This document shows positions 59,224 to 64,000 of a stretch of DNA of 64,000 bases, piece by piece. The position numbers and the translations under genes are program-made. Source of the DNA: Chaenocephalus aceratus (Eukaryota; Chordata; Actinopteri; Perciformes; Channichthyidae); contig CM043800.1 of assembly GCA_023974075.1 (NCBI GenBank), positions 4,843,319-4,907,318 of the forward strand, read 5' to 3'. The notes below the pieces were generated by a model. It was not told the origin of the DNA. It worked only from the letters and a program-made list of their open reading frames with translations, and did not search any database. Positions within the stretch are counted from its first letter, which is position 1. Every line of letters begins with the position of its first letter.

Positions 59224-59464
59224 TGCGGGAGGAGAAGCGCGGCAAAATAAGTCGGCGGAATAATAAACCTTTCGTCCGTAGAATAACAGTTAGTGGGAAT
59301 GCTGTTAACAGCATTCCCACTAAATTAAATATAAAAACATAATTTAATCTGGTAATTTTCCCTCTTTTGAGATCTTAAAAATACGTACACGTTTTGTATT
59401 GCTTCAATTGGTCTGTGTTTCATAACTGTATAGGAAAGTCAAATTTTTTCCCCAATTCTTGCAG

Positions 59465-60489
59465 CCAACAAGAAAGAAAAGAAGGGGCTCTCCTCCAGCA
59501 GAATGCACCCCTGCCGAGGAGCTGGCCCTCAGCAACAATGAGGGTCGGCCCTTGATGGTAGGGGTGGATGGGGGGGGTCTCCACTGACCCTGGTGGCAGC
59601 AGCTCCCACCACCTTTTTATACAGGGTAAGAGTCAGGGAGCTTTATACAGCTGGGATGCTATAAAACACAAATATATAATATATCTATTTTTGTGGGAGT
59701 AAGTAACATGTATTTTATTGTTCTGCAGATGATGGGGAGAACGTGGTGTTGCTGCCCCTCCCCAATCAACAACTATCTCATACAGAGGTAACGTAACCTT
59801 TGGTATGTCACCTATCTGGTCGCTGAATATGGATAAAATAGACCATTTACATGTCTTTTTTTTTCAGGAGTGCCTGGATGATGATGAGACGCTGTCGGTC
59901 GGCTCAGAGCGCTCTGGCGGTACACTATTTTGTTACCAATGATATGAAGTTTTCAATTTGCCCTAACACAGACAGAGAGGGTGTGGACACGTTGCTTTAA
60001 TTGATTCTTTCTGATTACTTGCACATGGTGGTGGTCTGCACATGGGACAAATAACTACTGTCTATTGAAAACATATTTGCTTTGCTCAATTTGCAGGAAG
60101 AAGGAACTCTTCCTCCCCCGCAGCCTGGGCTCTCGACATGTAGGCCCTCATCACGACAAGTAATTAATTAAAATGTAAAAGTATAGTCAAGTGTAAAATG
60201 TGAGCCATGCTTGAATGTTAAAGCAACATATATGTGTTTCAGGCTGAAGCAGACTCTGTGAGGGCCCTTTATAAACGGACCCTAGTCCAAAACATTCAAT
60301 TGAATGAGCTACTCATTAAAAAAACAAAGTTGGAGGTGGAAAAATTGGACAGAGAAAGACAGGTAATTTTGTAACATTCAGTTAATTTATTTTCAAGTCA
60401 AATGAAAGGGTGACCTTTACATCTTTTCGGATACCTAAAAGAGAAATCCCTTTTTTCTCTTTTTCCTTCAGGAATGGTTGAAAAAATAA
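59465..60489 (+). pseudogene. Harbinger Myb-like protein, C-terminal exons
   Basis: Exons suggested by splice signals: 59465-59557 (PTRKKRRGSPPAECTPAEEL), 59729-59787, 59868-59919 (ECLDDDETLSVGSERSG), about 60097-60133, 60243-60362 (DSVRALYKRTLVQNIQLNEL then a Lys/Glu-rich coil) and 60472-60489 (stop TAA). The TPAEELALSxNxGRP phrase and the C-terminal coil are characteristic of the Harbinger Myb-like partner, which binds element ends and brings the transposase to the nucleus. Phases between some exons do not match, so splicing is unsure or the gene is decayed. Confidence 0.6.
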
Positions 60490-60536
60490 AAACTCCTACA
60501 TAAATCATCCAAGGCCTCTCTCTCTGTGTTCTTTTT

Positions 60537-61740
60537 TTATTGAACAAATAACAAAGCGATAGCTTCTCTGAGAGCCCTGCCAGTAGGGTAGTCCAGGGTG
60601 CTAGGGCCTACCACATCAGGGGGTTGGGGGTTTGCAGGAGGGGCCCTCTCCTTCCTCATTGTGGCAATGTTGTGCAGCACAACACAGGCCGTTATAATGC
60701 GGCACGCTCTTTCAGGGGCCACTCTGAGGCCCCGCAGGCAGGTGAATCGGGCCTTCAGTATGCCAAAGGTCATTTCAATCCTGACCCTGGTTTTGGCATG
60801 GGCCACATTAAAACTGGTTTGTAGCCCTTCACCAGGGTTAGGATACGGGGTAATCAGGAAAGCCTGGCAGGCATAACCCCTGTCCCCGAGCAGCACTCCA
60901 CTGAAGAGCCCTGAAGATAAAGGAACATTTCCATGAGTATACACAAAAGGCAGTTTAAGAAGCACAAAACAATAAGAATGTACAGTTGCCATACCCTGCT
61001 CGAGTTTGTGACACAGTGAAGACTCAGAGAAGATCCTCGAGTCATGGACTGACCCAGGCCACTTTGCCTCAAGGCTGGTGATGAGACACCTGTGGTCGCA
61101 TGTGGCCTGCAAAAGCATGTGGGGTTAACAAGCCTACTTCCACAGTAAGAGCATCTAGTCAGTGTAGCATCAATGTTCATTTGAAATGAGTCCATGCTAT
61201 AGAGAAAGATAGTCCAAGTGTGAAACATGTACTGTGTGATTTCCTTTAATCACCCAGACTTCGATGTGTGTTCTAGTGAATGTGCAAGATTTACCTGAAT
61301 GTTGAGGCTGTGGAATGATTTGCGATTCACAAAGTTGCCTTCATTTTCTCCCAGGGACGCAGAGATCGGTATGTGTGCAGTCGATACAGCCAAGCACCCT
61401 GGGAAACCCTATGAAATAGTAGGCTGCATTTATTATACAACAGTGTACGTCATAGGAACAACATTCACTGTAAAGATATAATCACATACCTGCCATGCTG
61501 TAAAATCCCTCTTTGATTGTCTGCGTGGGACATGTGCCAGGAAACACAACAAAGGTCTCTGCGAGCCCTGTCAGAGCATGTGCGACCTTATGCATAGCAC
61601 TGCAGACTGTATTCTTGCTGAGGTTCCCTGCATCACCCACAGCATAAAGAAAACTACCGCTCGCAAAGTAGCGCAAAGCAATACATACAGTCTACGGCTA
61701 AGGGCACAACTCCGATGTGTGGCATTAGCAATAGATGCAG
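60537..61740 (-). pseudogene. HARBI1-like Harbinger transposase, four exons, frameshifted
   Basis: Exons: 61740 to about 61489 (ALRYFASGSFLYAVGDAGNL, then FVVFPGTCPTQTIKEGF), about 61411-61296 (GENEGNFVNRKSFHSLNIQ), about 61108-60995 (CLITSLEAKWPGSVHDSRIF) and about 60912-60540 (GVLLGDRGYACQAFLITPY, KTRVRIEMTFGILKARF, ACVVLHNIA). The second Asp (GDRGY) and the Glu (IEMTFG) of the DDE triad are present. The first Asp survives as GCIDCTH at about 61377-61397, but a two-base deletion right after it shifts the frame relative to ISASLGENEG. The amino end is cut by foreign sequence at 61738. The gene converges on the Myb-like gene with about 50 bases between stops. Confidence 0.8.
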
Positions 61741-61800
61741 TGGCGGCCGGCCCATAGGGGCACCGCCCCCCCTCTTCCCACATGTTTGATTGTCATTAAA
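61738..61800. mobile_element. Transposon end of CAGTGGCGGC type
   Basis: CAGTGGCGGCCGGCCCATAG starts exactly where the Harbinger transposase reading stops. A complementary end (GGCCAGCCGCCACTG) is at 48322-48336. Its partner end here was not found; it may have been cut by the DIRS fragment. Confidence 0.45.
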
Positions 61801-61848
61801 AATTAGACGCAGCGGTGGAAAGGCAGAGAGCAGCTTTGTCGGCCATGG

Positions 61849-62460
61849 CTAGTGTGCAAACGCGTCCACCCCCAAGGGAGGATTGTCCTGCCGAGCCAGG
61901 GAAAACCATAGGGTACAGTGGCTGTTGCGCCGGTTGGCGAACAGGTCCACCGCCGCTTTCCCAAACTGGGCCCAGATGTGCTTCACCACCTCCGGGTGAA
62001 GCATCCATTCGTCCGGCAGGGGCCCACCTCTTGACATGAGGTTGGCCCCTCCGTTCTCCAGTCCCGGAATGTGGAGGGCCTTCAGAGACAACACAGTCTC
62101 TGAGGCCCACAACCACAGGTTATCTGCTGTGGCCAACAAGGCGGCGGAGCGGAATCCGCCCTGCCTGTTGATGTCCGCCACTGTAGTGCGGTTGTCGCTC
62201 CCCACCAGCACATGTTTGCCCTGTAGTAAGGGTTTGAAGTGCTGTAGGACCAACACTACTGCCCGCAGCTCTAGAAGGTTGATGTGCCGAGTCTCTGTCA
62301 GAGGCCAGCGACCACCTATAGCTCTCTCTCGGCAGGTCCCCCCCCATCCTGTCACGGATGCATCTGTGAACACCGTGATGTAGGAGGTCACCCGCCCCAG
62401 TGGAGTTCCCCTCCGCAGATGCTTTGGGGACCCCCAGTATCGGAGGTTGCCCTCCACTGA
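61849..62460 (-). pseudogene. DIRS retrotransposon RNase H region, partial
   Basis: A 203-codon minus ORF with FTDASVTGWGG, HINLLELRAVVLVLQHF, VLVGSDNRTTVADINRQGG, LHIPGLENGGANLMSRG and AAVDLFANRRNSHCTLWFSL, the RNase H-like and following region of fish DIRS elements. DIRS elements replicate through reverse transcription but integrate with a tyrosine recombinase, which is not in the window. Some conserved residues are altered (for example NTTTVAYIN usually, here NRTTVADIN). It starts at a poly-C run next to the BEL gag and ends near 61800. Confidence 0.85.
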
Positions 62461-62469
62461 GGGGGGGGG

Positions 62470-64000
62470 GGGGTGGTTACCAGACGTCGTTTGTGCCTCT
62501 TGTCAATCTTGCTTATACTCGGACCACCTGTGAGCTGGGCAAAGCTTGGATCATTGAGTATGTTGGCCTGGTCACAAACATACTTTGCAAAGATGAAGAA
62601 TGGTGGATACGATACTCTGTGTGTTTCTTTGGAACGTGATGCTGGAGAGACCCACTTGTTATGCAGGGAATAGGGCAGCTTTTGGACGATTGGGGTTATG
62701 CCACGAGATGTGTCTAGGTAGTTCAGACCTGGCAGAAATCCATCTGCCTTGGCGGCTTCAATCTCCAGCTCCCTCAACTTTAGATTTTCACTGTTGTTGA
62801 TTTTTGGGAAATCATCATCTATTGCTTCAGTTGACCCATAACACTCTTCCAACCTTTGCCACAGCATATTGACACCTGGTGCCGCATTATGGATGTGAAC
62901 CGATCTGATTCTCTTTGCATGTTCAGAGGATTTCGGTCCAAGCCATTTACACAGGAGGTCGAGCTCTTCTCTTGATGACAGGTTCAAGCCCTCTGTGGAA
63001 CTGAGGAATGATGCTTTCCAGGTCCAATAGTTTTCCGGCTGGTCATCAAACTGCAATAGCCCGGAGCTAACCATTTCCCGACGTATTAAATACTTGGCCA
63101 AATCTGCTGTAGCTGATGAATGAGACTCATTGGCTCTGGGTGAAACATCTGCATGTGGCTGAGCAGGTTGCTGAACATGACTGGATGGTCTTGCTGCGTG
63201 TGACTGCTCATGATGGCTGTAGATGTTTCTGGATGGACCTTCAGCAGGGCTATATATGTGGCTGGTATCTCGCTCCTGATTGTGTGCATGTTGAGCAGGC
63301 AATTTAGGAAATCCACCTTCAATTAACTCATGTGGCTGGACAGCGTCTTTAGCTTGCTCACCGTCGTCCATTGCGTGCTGGCGCCTCGGTGTGGATATGG
63401 GTTGTGGTGGCTTTGATTCTTGGTGAGAGTCAGGTGCTGGATTCCCTTTATACCACTCAGTGTACGCGCTTGTTACGTTCCCTTCTACATCTAGGAGTAC
63501 AAAGGGAAGTAACAACACACAAAATAACCGGCCGAGAGAAAAAGGAGAGGAAAATGAATACTGAAGCCACAAAGTGAGGTTTTAATTAATAAAAAAAGTA
63601 GAGGCTCACCAGCCAAATTGCAAAACAAAACTGAGAACAACTTTCTTATAAAAGAAAGCGACTAAAACAATACACTGGAGCACATCTACTAAATTATTAG
63701 CAAAACACAGGTTACTAGCAGGTCTCACACAGACACTACACATGCTGCACACATGCAGCCCAGAGGAGAAGGAGAGACCACTGCAGCCTTCATGGAGGTG
63801 CTGATTGGGGATTGGGAGCACCTGGAGAGAGGCTGCACCTGGAGACAATCAGAGGGAGAGAGAGAGACACCCACACAAAAGCACACACAAGCACCAACTG
63901 CAGCACGTAACAGCGCTCTTTAGACTTGCACGATCTGGATCTCCATATGCACCCTCAGCAGCTGCTTCGAGAACTTCAGCTTCAGCAATGGCAACTGCAG
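62470..64000 (-). pseudogene. BEL/Pao gag, second copy, truncated and split by a solo LTR
   Basis: The minus-strand frame from about 63440 to 62500 gives the DUF1759-type gag: LAKYLIRREMVSSGLLQFDD, YWTWKASFLSS, LLCKWLGPKSSEHAKRIRSV, LWQRLEECYGS, ITPIVQKLPYSLHNKW, ILNDPSFAQL. A short segment around 62800 appears deleted or frame-shifted. The frame breaks off at KIDKRHKRR next to a poly-C run and DIRS sequence. Upstream, beyond a 442-bp solo LTR (63471-63912), the reading resumes at 63918 with AIAEAEVLEAAAEGA, another gag-typical helix, and runs off the window. It is clearly a different lineage from the BEL copy at the left end. Confidence 0.85.
63471..63912. mobile_element. Solo LTR inside BEL gag
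   Basis: 442 bp starting TGTTACGTTC and ending GCACGTAACA, with 5-bp duplications GCGCT (63466-63470, 63913-63917). The TG...CA ends, short inverted repeat TGTTACG and 5-bp duplication define an LTR left by LTR-LTR recombination. The host gag frame is open on both sides and in register once it is set aside. In minus orientation an ATTAAAAC signal lies about 130 bases before the end. Confidence 0.88.

Larger units (their letters stand above)
54073..61740. mobile_element. Probable Harbinger transposon opened by several insertions
   Basis: GAGGCCTGTACTACGAATCT at 54073 is a Harbinger-type start in fish, with subterminal inverted GTTTGAGTTAGCC / GCTAACTCAAGCC. A Myb-like N-terminal exon follows at 54299. 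C-terminal exons of a Myb-like protein lie at 59465-60489 (+) and a HARBI1-like transposase at 60537-61740 (-), arranged convergently as in Harbinger elements. Between them lie a repeat array, a hAT MITE, and a LINE with its own hAT MITE. The right end is lost where a CAGTGGCGGC-type end begins at 61738. Joining the two halves is my inference. Confidence 0.55.

Overview
The window looks like teleost fish nuclear DNA. It is almost entirely transposable elements: many hAT/MITE copies with 8-bp target duplications, a Tc1 element, THAP-coding DNA transposons, Harbinger, Rex3, L2-like and Tx1-like LINEs, tRNA-derived SINEs, BEL/Pao, DIRS and ERV-like LTR elements. Exons are short, introns GT-AG. 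Nothing bacterial, organellar or plasmid-like was seen. Most coding pieces carry frameshifts or stops, either true decay or assembly error.

Layout. 1-18,400 is one BEL/Pao retrotransposon (+) split three times: by a nested pair of 7-bp-TSD DNA transposons (162-8130, with a third element inside), by a hAT element (8283-11217), and by an element whose ends are arrays of the palindrome GTTCATGAAC (12311-16715, itself holding an L2-like LINE with two hAT elements). Its gag-protease is followed by a fragment of the host gene SURF6 instead of reverse transcriptase. 18,400-19,770 holds small LINE/SINE pieces.

19,777-25,640 (-) is a ten-exon HECT-domain gene. 26,339-29,340 is a TTAA-type MITE split by a Tc1 transposon that itself contains a hAT MITE and a LINE fragment. 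31,259-33,221 (-) is a four-exon DDE integrase-like (rve) gene with an in-frame TGA. 33,525-36,080 holds a TTC microsatellite, a Tx1-like ORF1 fragment and a piggyBac-like left end.

36,277-44,096 (-) is an LTR element with two ~1.08 kb LTRs, a primer-binding site and a polypurine tract, but no visible gag or pol. Its 3' part is an intronless copy of the LIM domains of an Ajuba/LIMD1-type host gene. With SURF6, this makes two independent apparent host-gene captures in one window, and these are the best candidates for something undescribed.

44,100-54,060 is mainly MITEs, a SINE, a Rex3 copy and simple repeats. 54,070-61,740 looks like one Harbinger element (Myb-like gene +, transposase -) opened by LINE and hAT insertions and by a repeat array with RFX-type X-box palindromes. 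61,800-64,000 (-) is a DIRS RNase H fragment abutting a BEL/Pao gag that a 442-bp solo LTR interrupts.
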